In this document: piece by piece, positions 1 through 11,299 of the stretch
Layout of the letters: the number at the start of each line of letters is the position of its first letter
How positions within the stretch are numbered: the stretch's first letter is position 1
NCBI RefSeq assembly: GCF_958298935.1
Contig: NC_084943.1
Coordinates: forward strand, 5,714,001 to 5,778,000
Direction of reading: 5' to 3'
Origin: Phragmites australis
Taxonomy: Eukaryota > Streptophyta > Magnoliopsida > Poales > Poaceae
DNA length: 64,000 bases
Translations under genes and position numbers: made by a program
The notes under the pieces: model-generated
Databases searched by the model: none
Seen by the model: the letters and a program-made list of their open reading frames with translations, nothing else
What the model was told of the DNA's origin: nothing

Positions 1-27
1 TTTGTCCGGCTGAACTTACTTATGTGC

Positions 28-405
28 CTGAAGGATTATTTAGGGGGCTCCCCGTGGGGTTCTGGTGCCGGTACAATGGCAAGCCACCACCGACGACGAC
101 CGTGCCGATGAGCACCATGATCGCAGTGAGTGCGAAGCTGAGGCCCCACCCCACGTTATCCTGCACCCACACCAAGAAGAGGAGCCCCACGAATCCTACC
201 AGCGAGATGCAGAAGGCGAACCAGTTGAAGAAGCTGGTCTTGCAGCGCAACTACACTGGGTCGTCGCCGTTGAACTGGTCTCCAACTAGCGCTGCCGCGC
301 ATGCGCGCAATGACCCCTCGCTCACGGGGATCAGGTACAGGCCCAGGGTGAGCAGGCTCAGGTTCTGGCCGCTCACCGGAGTGCACTCGTTGGGGTGCCT
401 GATGC
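28..405 (-). pseudogene. NPF transporter pseudogene, exon 3 (3' part)
   Basis: This is the leftmost piece of a broken NRT1/PTR-family (NPF) transporter copy that runs to 10348. It aligns along its length with exon 3 of the intact gene at 24966-27684. The FFNWFAFCIS motif, a hydrophobic helix (VGFVGLLFLVWVQ) and a degenerate GSPL motif can be read. An in-frame TAG at 251-253 replaces the Gln/Glu codons that follow the GDQF..DDP motif in the intact gene. The exon 3 donor is GC (CAG|GCACAT) where the intact copy has CAG|GTACAT. At 405/406 the exon is interrupted by a hAT element, and its 5' part resumes at 4231. Exons 4 and 5 would lie left of position 1, outside the window. Its origin as a duplicate of the intact gene is inferred from the shared exon structure. 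Confidence 0.9.
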
Positions 406-841
406 CACGGGCGGAGAGAGGGGGACCCCACCCAAACCACTAAGAGAGCCTCCTATTAATTTCACTGTTAATCACATACTTAATCAAGTGCTTAATTAAG
501 TATGGCCCTGCATTAGCCCAACGAAACAAGGCTTCTGTCCATCGTCAACAATTTACATTGTAGGTTCGACTTTCTCTGTTTCTTTGCATTGTCAATGTCT
601 ATAGATTGCTCGTGCATGTGCTTTGCTCGCTACTGGTCGCTGCTTTAGTACTAGGGGTGTGAAGCCTTGAACTCGAGAAAGGTATGCCTCGTGCTCCCTC
701 CCGACCATCCTAATCTCCAATTGTTGTATGAACCTTTGTTTTAGGATTAAATTAATCGTGTACGGGTAGGGTTAATTAAATTATGTATTATTTAGTGGTT
801 ATGATGAATTGATGATGCCATGAAAAAACTAATTCCCTTTG

Positions 842-3762
842 TGAAGGTGCATCTAGCATCTAAGTGTGGTTTTAATAATTAATGATAATATCTACAAACT
901 AACAATTATATTGAGAATTGTTAGTAGATTGATGCTTAGAGGATTAAACATGAATTCATTGATGAATATCATGTGATCAAAAGAGATGTATCACCAAGAA
1001 TGATCTCTAGGTGATGCTCAGATAAGTGGTGACAACATCTATGGACTAACAATTATGTTGAGAATTCTTAATAGGTTATTTCATAGGAGATGTATAAGTG
1101 ATAAAGTATGGATTCGTTGAGGAATGCCATGATATCAAAAGATATGCATAAGTCATTTAGCTATAAATGATACTCATGTGATGAAGAAGAAGCTTAAGGT
1201 AAAAGAGACCTCGGAGATCGAAGGTGGACTCAAGAAGATGACTATAAGCATGAAGATAAAGTCACTTATGGAGATATTAGGGCCTATTTGGTTTGCGCCT
1301 AAGTTTGCAACGTCTAAGGTTAGTCACGTCATAGATTTTTAGGTAGTTGTTTGGTTGACTGTCGCAATTGTGGCAAGCCACACTTTGTTAGCCTCCTAGC
1401 CCACACATCATACACTCAATTTTTTGACTAAATTTGCTATACTTGTGGCTAAGAATTTCTTAGACACAATTTTTGTGGCAATCCATACTTAGCTAACCTT
1501 AGACGTGGCAAACTTAGTTGTGAACCGAACATGTCCTAAGTGACTAAAGGTATGAGATTGTCAATTGAGCTTTTATGAATTAACCAAATTACTATGTGCT
1601 TGAGTGAGTGGGGTTAAGTTCCATATGGAGACAAGTATTGAATTGAGATATTCAATATTCTGAGTTGGAAGAGTAAGATTAAGATAAGCTTAATGTATAA
1701 CTTGTGTGCTTGATGCTTGCAATTCATACCTTGGTGGTGAACTGGATGAAGATGATGTGAAAAGAGAAATTTTTCATGCTTTGTGCATGGAAAACAATCA
1801 AGTGAACTTCATCAAGCTTCCGAAAGATCAAGAGAGGATCGAGATGGGAACTGAATATGAACATCGTCATCAAGCTCAAGTGAAGAGTTAATGATAAGCC
1901 TAGAAGAAGCATCAGAACTCGAATGATGTGTTTGTCAAGTCCGACAGGATGGCTCAAGGAAAATGTATAACTAGAATATGTTTTATAGTTTTGCTGGTAT
2001 CAAGATGTTTGGTGGGAGATCGGGTTATAGGATTGATAGTCGTATTATCAAGAGGGGATGCTAGATGCGTAGCTCACATGATGTCAAGTGTTCATGTCAT
2101 ATGCCCAGTGCATGGAGGTTTATGAGTAGAGTCTGCTTAGTGTGTTCTGGGTATCTAAACAGTGGTTTAGAGTTAACCCCTTGTGCTATTGTCACCTTTG
2201 TGGTGGAAAGTGCCTTTGGCCAAGCCTTAGTGGAGTTTGGTGTGCCATGTATCATCTAGTTTAATCTTGGGTGATTAAGCTTAGTAAAATGGGTAGAAGT
2301 ATCCAAATCAGTTTTTTGAATGTTCCTATGTTTGATCCAATGTGTTTGAGATCAAGCAATTAGTTGGGATGTGCAACCCTCTAAATAAGCTTTTCATAGA
2401 TTCCAAGATCAACAAAATTGGACATCGGGTTCAAAAGTTATCAACATTTTTCATTGTGTCAGCTATGCTGATAGGAAGTTCCGATGTGTGAAAAGTTCTG
2501 ATCCAAGTTTCGATGGGTAGATCAAAAGTTCCGATGTGCCAGAACCTCTGATTTTTCATAAACATGTTGTTCTCGGGTTTGAGTTGAATTTGGATCGAAA
2601 GTTTTGATCAATGCATCAGAAGTTCTAATGTGTGCTTTTTTACATGTTTGGGTATGCTCCGTGTCTCAGATCGGACCGTTGGAGTTCATAGGAACGGAAG
2701 TTTTGTTAGTTTATTTCTGCTACTAGTTTAGGCCAACTATTCAGGGATCGAAAGTTTTGATTAGTGCAGAATCTGTCGAACGGCTAGTTTTTAGAGTTGG
2801 GGTATAAATACCCCTTTCCCTCCTTGTGGGGACTAGGGAGGTGTTAGAACTTTGTATTCCATCATGGATTGAGAGGTTTATGTGAACATTGTGTTCTACA
2901 TTTGTGTGAGCTCTCCCTTTCTCTCTTGAGTTTGCTTTGTGATTTTCATGGACTTTGTGGCTTGGGGCGTAGAGAGAGAGAGGTGTGGTGCTTTGGTAGC
3001 CCACGGTTGGCACAATGGCTACGCGTGTTGAGCACTTGGCTTCATGAGAAGTGCATCTGAGAGTTTGTTACTCTTGGAGACTACCATCTCCTAGATGGCT
3101 TAGTAGTGGATTACCAGTGATCTCCTAAGTGAAGATTGTGAGAAGGTTTAGAAGTGATAGCGGAACTCACCATCTCTGGAGTGGATAAAGAATTGGCCAC
3201 AGTGGAGACAAGTGCATTGTGCAATCTCGTGAGGAAAACGGTTGAAAGAAACCTGGCTCAAGTGTGATCGAGCTTCCTCAACGGAGACATAGGATATCGG
3301 TGGATCTCTAAACTTCAGTAACAAATCATTTGTCTCTATCTTTCCATTTGTGTATTTCATTGTTTTAATTGCTTATATGCTTATATGTATTTGCCTTAAG
3401 TTAATTTTGTGATATTCAATCTAGCTATTTTTACCTACATCGGAAGATCCGATCAGTAGGATCAGAATATCTGATTGGCTTGAATCGGAATATCTGATCA
3501 GTAGGATTGAAACTTCCGATTAGTCTATTCTGCATAATATTTGTCACCCTATGATTGTCATCTTTGTAACCCTATGATTGTTATCTTTCACATTTATTGT
3601 ATCGTATATATGCACTAGTTGAGCCTAGCATATTTAGTTTTTTTACTTGTGAAAATCCGTTAGTTTATTTTTGCTACTAGTTTAGGCCAATTATTCAAAA
3701 AGGGGACGAAGTTTTCAAAACGCCTATTTATCCCCCCTCTAGGTGACATCATTGTCCTTTCA
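842..3762 (+). mobile_element. Solo LTR (about 2.9 kb, Copia-like) inside the hAT element
   Basis: The tract begins TGAAGGTGCATCTAGC and ends CATTGTCCTTTCA. It is flanked on both sides by the 5-bp duplication ctttg (837-841 and 3763-3767), the signature of an LTR-element integration. No second LTR, primer-binding site or coding domain is seen, so it is read as a solo LTR left by LTR-LTR recombination. The start resembles a common grass LTR terminus. A motif of about 38 bp around tgctactagtttaggccaa occurs twice (about 2706-2743 and 3658-3698), so the LTR may hold an internal duplication. Repeated ttccgatgtg-like segments lie at 2470-2640. At 2.9 kb it is long for a Copia LTR. Confidence 0.75.
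2803..2810 (+). promoter_or_regulatory. TATA box of the solo LTR
   Basis: The sequence tataaata sits in ggggtataaataccccttt near the expected U3/R boundary of the LTR. It fixes the LTR orientation as plus. Confidence 0.5.
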
Positions 3763-3819
3763 CTTTGTTTTACAATTTTAATATGCTTTGATAGCTTTTA
3801 CATGTTGACTTGCTTAGCC

Positions 3820-3951
3820 ATGATGAAGAGGCTAAGGACAATCGATAGTGTTTTTTATAAGCCAGCCGTTTCAAGTTCCAGTTGTGATGAAAATCCTAAT
3901 ACGACCATTGATAAAACTATTGAACTGGTTGATATGCAAATTCCTAATTAG
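3820..3951 (+). pseudogene. N-terminal fragment of a hAT-associated TTF-type protein
   Basis: From the ATG at 3820 the frame reads MMKRLRTIDSVFYKPAV and ends at a TAG at 3949-3951 after 43 codons. The pattern MK(R)xTIDSFFK followed by a Ser-rich stretch is typical of the N-terminus of plant TTF-type zinc-finger/hAT dimerisation proteins. No zinc finger, DDE or dimerisation region follows, and similar sequence continues past the stop for about 60 bp. It supports the hAT call for the surrounding element and cannot encode a transposase. Confidence 0.45.
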
Positions 3952-4230
3952 AATAATCATGCACCACCACGAGATCAACAAGTAAGAATTATAACTACAA
4001 CAGTTGAGAGGGACCAAAGTAAACACCTTTAAATTTGAGATACTTGTTAGCTAATTAGTAGACAAGATAATTGACTTTCTTTCACAAAACATACGTTTCT
4101 ATACTTATTATCTATGCTCTAGTTGAGTCAGTATATGTGCATATATATCATCATGCCATACTTGTTATCAAATGATTGTTGTCAACATTTTTGACTTGCC
4201 CTCTTATCATCCAATCCTGGTTCTGTCCTG

Positions 4231-4491
4231 TTGATGATGTCGCATGGCAGTGGGTGTAGCGACGGGAAGTGTGCTTGGCATGCTAAGAGCATGTACCCCT
4301 GCCCATGACAATAACCAAACCATCTAAAAAATTATATCTAAAAGCTTATCTATTTAGCAAGAGTACATTCAAACTAGATGCATTAGTGTATTCATCCTTT
4401 AGCGAAAGATATTCACCATGATCTCGGTTGGGGTGAAGATGAGGATGGTGTAGAAGCGCATGATGTAGGAACCAGAGATGAAGACACCTAG
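4231..4491 (-). pseudogene. NPF pseudogene, exon 3 (5' part), intron 2 and exon 2 (3' part)
   Basis: NPF homology resumes here after the hAT insertion. The 5' part of exon 3 (4231-4298) matches the intact gene at 26811-26878, including the GYMLLACQAHF-equivalent stretch, with an intact AG acceptor. An intron of about 118 bp follows, then the 3' part of exon 2 (4417-4491), which encodes the FISDSYIKRFYTIL-like loop and keeps a GT donor. At 4491 the exon is cut by a Copia element. The last bases, cctag, are the left copy of that element's target duplication. The remaining exon 2 sequence continues at 10022. Confidence 0.9.
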
Positions 4492-5430
4492 TGTAGGACC
4501 GAGAACGACAACTAGTGGAGGGTGAATAGGCACCTCACAAATTTCCTGCGAAACTTGATGTCCTTCTCCTGTTTTAACACCCTACGCACCTCAAAAATGG
4601 ATCACAACAAAGCACAACACAAAACACAAAAACACAGCAGAAACAGACTAACCCGGAAGTTCCGGCCTATCGAAAGTTCTGGATAGAAACCAAATGAGCC
4701 TCGGGACAAAATTTGACTAATCTGGAAGTTCCGACTTCAGACCAGAAGTTCTGAGCATAGGAAAAATAGCAGCTCCAAAATCCAAAATCCAAACTTGGGA
4801 TCCTACCAAATGTGGGTCTCATGGATGGGATTGAACACTAGGTTCCATTGCAAACCATTCCAAGAGTAATCCCCACATAAAGATTGGAACTTGGGAAGAA
4901 AAGCCCAAAGATCAAAGAGATGGACACCGGGTGAAGAAATTCTCCAAGTTGATGATTTAGAGGCAAGAGAATTCTAGACCCAATTGTGTACATTAGTACA
5001 TGCATTTTATCCCTATAGCAACGAGAAGAATGACTCCAACTAGGTGGAAAATTGCAGCTCAACAATGGAAACGAATATCGCAACCGAGAATCGAAAAACT
5101 TGTAAACTCGTAAAGGAACCAATAGAGGGAAACTAGAAGGAGGTGAACATGATCACAAGAGGAAATACAAATTTCATTGCTTGCAGAAGTCAGCACTATT
5201 TTCGGCATATTACAAAGTATTTTCACTCATATGAGCTCTCACCTACACATAAGCTAAACAATAATAACCCTCTCCTCTAAAACCTAGCATAAGGATTTCA
5301 AATGGCTCACTCAAGCCTCCCACATAGCCCTATCCCTCTATTTATAGGCCTATGGATGTTGCTGAGCCCTTAAGCTTCTTTGTTCCTAAAATATCCCTCC
5401 TTTCTAATGGCCTTCTACCTACCACTGGAG
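4492..5430 (-). repeat. 3' LTR of Copia element A, U3 deleted
   Basis: This segment matches 7903-8870 of the 5' LTR base for base over most of its length, for example the blocks around cacctcacaaatttc and ctctatttataggcct. Homology stops near 5430, where gag-derived sequence begins. A TATA motif (tataaatag on the minus strand, 5338-5346) is retained. The first half of the LTR is missing. Confidence 0.85.
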
Positions 5431-7840
5431 TTGATGAGCCACTTGTTCTTTAGGCCTCCTCCTACCACCAAATATGAGAATAATAATATGTGGATGGCTC
5501 AATACTAGGGTTAGACAGAAACCTCTTGGGAATCCAGTACTGCATGTAAATCAACACAATGTGTTGAGGGCGAGTGCCACGATAGGGAAAACATGGTACG
5601 CCAAAGCACAGCTCAAAGCCTCTTACACATGAACCAGACCCATATGAATCATGGTAAGATCCATGCCAGACACCACCTCTAGGAGGAAACTGAGGAGCAC
5701 TCGAGACTCGTGAGCAAGAGTGAGGTAAAGGCTCATGTAAACCAAAAGAGAAGTACTCCACTCCCACTAACGCTGCTTATTCCTCCTTCAACAAAAGCAA
5801 AACCCAACTAGGTAACCCTCTCTCTGGCAGTAGGTGCAGTGATAGCATCTCTCAAAAGTTGGACTATCGGTCACTCTAGACTCTCTCACAGGGGCTTTTA
5901 TCTTTAGCTATAAAGCTCTCCTGAGTTATGGTGTGGGTTTCTTCTTTGTGAGTTGTGGTGTGAGTTTCTTCTTTGTGGTTTGTGGTAGGGTATTAATCTT
6001 GGATTTTTTGGCCTCAATAGTAGTATGGTGTGGTGAAAACAGTCTTACCATCCCCACTGTAAGCCACCCTCTGAAAATCCAACCTCAAAACTAAACTTGC
6101 GTATCTGCGCACATTTTGGTCTTGGCCAAAATCATGTTCATTTTGCCCTTGCCTTCTGAGCATTTCTGCATCAGACAAAGGAGATACTCATTCTCGACCA
6201 TGAGCTTTTCCACTTGCCCTCTAACCTAGCTGAGCTTGTCCTTAAGAACGATGCAGGTGAAACAATTTAGTTGCACATCCTTAGAACACTTAGCACTCTC
6301 CAATCTAGACTCTAGCTCCTTTATAAGCTTGGCTTTCACATCAACGTCCTTTGAGAGCAAAGGGCAATTTTTGCAAACACCTAAGAGAGTAGGTCTAGAA
6401 AACTCTTCAAGGAGCTTCTTCTCAGTAGTCTCAAGCTGACTGGTGACTTGGGCATGCAAAGTCTGAAGCTCAACAAGCTCACTCATGACCACTAGATAAC
6501 TATCACACTCCTCATCTTTGTCCCTAGACTTAAACAAGGGAAACTCAATTGTCACACACTCAAACTTGGACTTGATCTCCTTCAACTCACAACAACTTTT
6601 TTAAGCAATCTATCCTGGCTAACAAGCACATCATTCAAGGTATCAATTTAAACAGAAAGCTGGTTGTAGGAAAGTGATACCTTAGAAGAATCATGCTCAG
6701 GGTCGCTGTCGTTGTCATCTGCCATGAAGTAAAAGCCGGTGAAGACCTTGTTCTTCCTCTTTTTCTTCATGGGTGGCTCCTCCTCCTCTAAGCTCTTCTC
6801 CTCGCTTGAGAAAGTGTCGACGTCGCTGAGCGCCACCACAAAAGCTCGAGATGCCGCCTTCTTGGCTATCTTGTCGTTGTTCTTAAAGAAGGGCTTCTTC
6901 TTCTTCTTGTGCATATCGTAGTCATGGCCGTGATCTTCCCTCTTCTTGAGCTTAGGGTAGTTTTCCTTGAAGTGAGTGGTTTCACCACACTTAAAATAAG
7001 CACTAGAACCACCTCTCCTCCGGTCTTGACGGTTGTTGTAGAAGCGGGTGAACTTCTTCATGATCAAAGCCAAGTCATCATCATCAAGTGCGTCCACCTG
7101 CTCCTCTGTGATAGAAACCAAAGAAGACAAAGCAAATCCACTAGGTGAAGGGTTAGCATAAGAAAATCCAACTCCAGCATGACTACCACCACTAGGTCCT
7201 GAAACCAACGCCATGTTCTAAGGCAGGGGATTTCCTAAGCCTATTCTAGTTAGATTGACTATCTCGGTGGATTTGAGCTTGCTGAAGAGTTCATCACAAG
7301 TCGATATGTCGTAATTGGATGACTCTTCAATGCTCGATATCTTCACTTTCCATATGTTATGATCAAGAGCATAGAGAATCTTGATCTCCCTCTCATGGCC
7401 AGAGTTTGGAAAAACCCTAGTCGATCTAAGGTTGCTAACAGTTCCATCAAATCTAGCAAACATAGCATCCAAAGACTCTTTAGGGCCCTACATAAACATC
7501 TGATATTCTTGGTTGTACGTGCTCTGGCACTAAGCCTTGATTTGGTTAGTGTCCTCATGAAAGGCACAAAGAGTAGATCAAATCTCATGGCCAGTACGTA
7601 GGTGCTAAACTCTGTCGAACTTAATACGACTCAGGCTCGTGAACAGGATGTTTCTAGCCTTGTTGTTGGCTTTATATTGTTCAATTTGAGTCTGAGTGGT
7701 GCGAGTGACAGGAATCTCATAGTGGGAGTCTACAATCTTCCATATTACACTTCCTTGGCTTAGGAGATAAGCCTCCATACGCACCTTCCAGTAAAAAAGT
7801 CCAGACCTTCAAAGAGAGGAATCTTTCCATGTCTCTTATT
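5431..7840 (-). pseudogene. Copia gag pseudogene (UBN2-type) of element A
   Basis: Read on the minus strand, the region opens with a PLFEG.DF-like segment just after the primer-binding site. It continues through a UBN2-type gag domain in several frames (7218-7600) and reaches a zinc-knuckle segment near 6980-7020. There the CCHC pattern reads YFKCGETTHFKENY: first and last cysteines are both tyrosine, so zinc binding is lost. A Lys/Glu-rich stretch and a helical, coiled-coil-like C-terminal region (6226-6585) follow. The last part (5462-5767) matches the Gly/Phe-rich segment before protease in element B. Frameshifts and stops separate the parts, so no full gag can be made. Confidence 0.8.
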
Positions 7841-7889
7841 GTCACCTATGGATCACAAAGCCAGTTAAGATCAACTAGTGATCAAACCA

Positions 7890-7901
7890 GCTCTGATACC
7901 A
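7890..7901 (-). other. Primer-binding site of Copia element A
   Basis: On the minus strand this reads TGGTATCAGAGC, the usual plant LTR-element site complementary to the initiator methionine tRNA 3' end. It is separated from the 5' LTR edge (7903) by one base, which fixes orientation and LTR boundary. Confidence 0.85.
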
Positions 7902-8773
7902 ATTTAGGATCGAGAACGTTCTAGAGGGAGGGGGCGAATAGGCGCCTCACAAATTTCTTGCGAAACTTGATGGCCTTATCCTATTTTGACACCCAACGCA
8001 CCTCAAAAATGGATCACAACAAAGCACAACACAAAATGCAAAAACATATCAAAAACAGACTAACTCAGAAGTTCTAAGTTGGATCTGGAAGTTTCGGCCT
8101 ATCAGAAGTTTTGGATAGAAACCGAATGAAGAACCTCGGGATGGAAATTTGAATTGATGTGGAAGTTCCGATTTCAATTCGAAAGTTTCAAATAGAGGAC
8201 AAACAGTAGCTCAAAAATACAAAATCCAAACTTAGGATCCAACCAAACATGACTCTAATGGATGGGATTGAACACCAAGTTCCATTCCAAACAATTCCAA
8301 GAGTAATCCCCACACAAAGATTGTAACTTGGGAAGAAAAGCCCAAAGATCAAAGAGATGGACACCGGGTGAAGAAATTCTCCAAATTGGTAATTTAGATG
8401 CAAGAGAATTCAAGACCCAATTGTGTACATTAGTACGTGAATTTTATGCCTCTAGCAATGAGAAGAACGACTCCAACAGGTAGAAAATTTTAGCTCAGCA
8501 ACAAAAAAAAAATCGCAATCGAGAATCCAAAAACTTGCAAACTAGCAAGGGAACCAATAAAGGAAAACTAGAAGGTGGTGAACACAATCACAAGAGGAAA
8601 CATAAATTTCATTGCTTGCAGAGGTTAGCCCTATTTTCAGCAAATTACAAAGTACTTTCACTCACAAAAGCTCTCACCTACACATAGGCTAAACAATCCT
8701 CACTCTCTCCTCTAAAATCCTAGCACAAAGCTCTCAAATGGCTGGCTCAAGCCTCCTATACAGCCCTACACCT

Positions 8774-8782
8774 CTATTTATA
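8774..8782 (-). promoter_or_regulatory. TATA box in the 5' LTR of Copia element A
   Basis: ctatttata on the top strand is tataaatag on the coding strand. The same motif is present at the equivalent place in the other LTRs of this family (5338-5346, 29947-29955, 37886-37894). Confidence 0.6.
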
Positions 8783-9489
8783 GGCCTAAGGAGGATGCTT
8801 ATCCATTAAGCTTCCTTGTTCCTAAAATACTCATCTCTTCCGATGGTCTCCTACCTACCATCGGGGAATTTTGGTCTACTTTTTGCTCCATACATCGAAC
8901 GGCCATGACATCTTCACGACTTAGCTTTAGGATGATGCCATGTGCACTCCATCCTCCCACGATTTTGAGGCCAAACTGCGAAATTGCCTTGCACGCTTCT
9001 CAAAGTGTGACTCACTGCCACTTACTATCACCTCAAGAAAGTATCCCAATGTCGACGCGTGTACTCCATCGTGCAATCTTAACCATCGGCAAGTGTCTTC
9101 AGCTCTCGATCCCTCGGGCCACCTTGTCACTTGCACAGGTATCCCTTTCGCTTGACTTTGTCAACATGCCGTCCTCATCCACCTTCTCATGCTTTGCTTG
9201 ATCTCCAAATGCATAGCTAGTATCACTCTTGACTCCGCCCAGCATTCTCAATCGTCTGACACGAAGCACCCCGCTTAGCCCCGATCGTCCTGCTTTCGGC
9301 CGCCAAGTTGAATCTATCACCTGCACAACATGAGACAAGCACACACATACCTCCAACTCCATTATAGATTAGTCCATAATGAAAATCCTCAGTCAATGCA
9401 CATCTTAGAAATATTGTGAACGCTGGATGTTCTGGCTCTCCTTAGCGTCAGATCATCTGGCATGTTCAATTCACCAAACCGGCCATCTT

Positions 9490-9700
9490 GCAACCTCTCT
9501 GCAAGAAATGCTCCAGTGTACACTTCATCCCATCGGCAGATCATCTGGCGAGTTCACTTTCACCAGACCACCATTCTATAACCTTTCTGCAAGAAATAGT
9601 CCAGTGTGCATTGCTCTCCATCTCCGGACCATCCGACGAGTTTAAGTCCACTAAAGCCGACTTGCGACCTCTCTGCAAGAAATGCTTCAGCGTATATTCC
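9490..9700. repeat. Tandem 86-88 bp repeat in LTR U3
   Basis: The phrase acctctctgcaagaaatgct and close variants starts at about 9490, 9578 and 9664, each followed by a ccagtgt-like segment and a ccatc.gg.ccatcyg segment. Three imperfect copies are seen. The location in U3 suggests an enhancer-type array, which is inference. Confidence 0.65.
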
Positions 9701-10021
9701 TGCCCATCACCAAACCATCTAGCGTGTACTTCAATTTCTACTTCTAGGATGAAAAATTCTAGCGTGAACCTCATCTGAACACCAGACCATCTAGCGTGTA
9801 TAAAATCCCAAGCATTAGATCATCCGGCATGTACAATTTTCTTGGACTCAATGATAAATACTCTAATTCTATTTCTCTATGCAATTTTGGTTAGCCATGA
9901 TCATAATTGCAACATATATACATGCTTGAGCAATCCACAAATCAATAAAACAAAATAACAACATTGTCAATCACTCATCACATATAAACCAAGACACATT
10001 TCAACTTGGTTTCTCACCTAG

Positions 10022-10348
10022 GAAGGAGAAGAAACATATCGCGCCAAAAAAATGGTCGAAATGGTGGAGGCGTCCTCGATGCCCATGTGCATCATCCCAT
10101 GCAAGTAGTTCTCAAGGTTAATATCATTTGTATATATGTTCGCTATATTTGCCATCACAATGAGGATTACAAACATAGTGGAACATATGCATCAACAATC
10201 TGGATTTTAGTATTGAGATAGACCTTCAACATGTTAAAAGGATGAGGATCTATGTCATTCATTATTACTTACAATGGATGAACATTGTGGCTTTCACTCC
10301 ACCATGCCTGTTGTGGTTGACATGTCATCCCAGGCCTTGTAAAGCCGT
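10022..10348 (-). pseudogene. NPF pseudogene, exon 2 (5' part), intron 1 and exon 1
   Basis: NPF homology resumes immediately after the right copy of cctag. Exon 2 (10022-10166) matches 27119-27336 of the intact gene in part, including the MHMG-encoding segment. Its acceptor, TTTGCAG in the intact copy, is TTTGTAA here, so the AG is lost. Intron 1 is short and keeps a GT donor after exon 1 (10273-10348). Exon 1 begins at ACG instead of ATG and is about 12 bases shorter, although the RHGGVKATMF-coding part is preserved. With the TAG in exon 3 and two transposon insertions, the copy has at least five independent disabling changes. Confidence 0.9.
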
Positions 10349-10468
10349 AGATCTAGGTCGCTCGCTACCTCCTAATATATATCTATCGCAAGTACACAAG
10401 GCTAACTTAATGAACCTCTACAGATTTTGGTGCCACTTTAGCTCCTTGATATCTTTGCAAGAAACAAA
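10349..10468. other. Short flank of the NPF pseudogene
   Basis: This is the 5' flank of the dead NPF copy up to the CACTA terminus. No TATA box comparable to that of the intact gene is seen. Confidence 0.4.
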
Positions 10469-10494
10469 CACTAGCACATAAAACAAGATCCCAA

Positions 10495-10725
10495 TCAGTT
10501 CGTTATTGCCATTCCAGTCAGTTTCTTAACCGACTAAAACCTATCGACTATGATAATCAATGATTATCATAGTCGGTACAAGAACCAATTGGGATAATAG
10601 TTATCCTAGTCGGTTGAAGAGAAGAACCGACTAGGATAATTTTATTATTCCAAGTTATGTTCATGAACCGACTGGGATAATGATTCTATGATTCTGTTGT
10701 TGAACCGACAATAATTTTACCACAC
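10495..10725. repeat. CACTA subterminal repeats
   Basis: Repeated 12-17 bp motifs of the form ccgactaggataat occur at least six times, in direct and inverted orientation. One perfect palindromic pair, actatgataatcattgattatcatagt, is split around 10546-10576. In CACTA elements such arrays bind the element's own DNA-binding protein. Confidence 0.65.
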
Positions 10726-11299
10726 ACCAAACTTATGTAACCATAGTTGCATATACATTTCAAAGATCACTTATGTATCAGATACATACAATTGATACAC
10801 TTATCACAGATATCATGGTCACTAATTCATACAAATTCAGATTCACATTCAAATATAACATTCAAAGTTCCATTCATGGTTCATATAATTCACACAAACA
10901 TTCATATTCAAAGTTTTCTCTCAAAAAAAAAAAAGATCGCATGAACAACAATTTGAAGTTCACCACGCCTCTTCTTTTCCTCATTTCCTTCTCCTTGATA
11001 CACCTAGAAAGCAAAAAAAAATAACAACAATAAGTTAGAATTCACATGTCGCATTCTAGAATGCAAGATATATACAATATGAAATCATTCCAAACTCGCA
11101 TTCATTATTTTTCATTGTTATAAAGCAAGCCATTTGAGTTAATGATGTTTCTCAAGATAAAGTAACACATGTCTTTTCGGATTATGTCGATTTCTAAATC
11201 ATGAAGCATGCTTTGAGACATGAGCTGGCACCGTGGAAATGACAAAAACTTGCTAAATTAAATAAACACATATGAAGTTGAAACTAGTATATGTATTGG

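Larger units (their letters stand above)
406..4230. mobile_element. hAT-type DNA transposon remnant, split by a solo LTR
   Basis: This insertion interrupts exon 3 of the NPF pseudogene, so its outer limits follow from where exon homology stops (405) and resumes (4231). The left end begins CACGGGCGGAGAGAG. The right end read on the minus strand begins CAGGACAGAACCAGG. Both resemble the CAGGGGCGGATCCAGG-like termini known from plant hAT elements. The flanks carry an imperfect, slightly offset match (cctgatgc / ttgatgat) consistent with a decayed 8-bp target duplication. Without the solo LTR inside it (842-3762) the element is only about 0.9 kb, so it is an internally deleted, non-autonomous copy. 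The hAT assignment is inferred from the termini and the short coding piece at 3820. Confidence 0.55.
4492..10016 (-). mobile_element. Truncated Copia LTR retrotransposon A, inserted in NPF pseudogene exon 2
   Basis: The element starts (top strand) tgtaggaccgag, ends ggtttctca, and is flanked by the perfect 5-bp duplication cctag (4487-4491 and 10017-10021). It lies on the minus strand: 5' LTR 7903-10016, primer-binding site 7890-7901, gag 5431-7840, then directly a truncated 3' LTR 4492-5430. Protease, integrase, reverse transcriptase and RNase H are absent. Gag reaches the equivalent of ENKWLL at the start of protease and is then fused to the middle of the LTR, so one deletion removed pol plus about 1.1 kb of U3. 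It belongs to the same family as the plus-strand element at 28954-38753. Confidence 0.9.
7903..10016 (-). repeat. 5' LTR of Copia element A (about 2.1 kb)
   Basis: On the minus strand the LTR begins TGAGAAACCAAG at the target duplication and ends just before the primer-binding site. A TATA box (tataaatag on the minus strand) is at 8774-8782. Three tandem copies of an 86-88 bp unit lie at about 9490-9700. The same LTR family flanks the element at 28954-38753. Confidence 0.85.

Noticed and set aside
1706..1891. 61-codon frame in the solo LTR
   Set aside because: It lies within an LTR bounded by target duplications. The Asp/Glu-rich peptide has no motif and no conserved partner.
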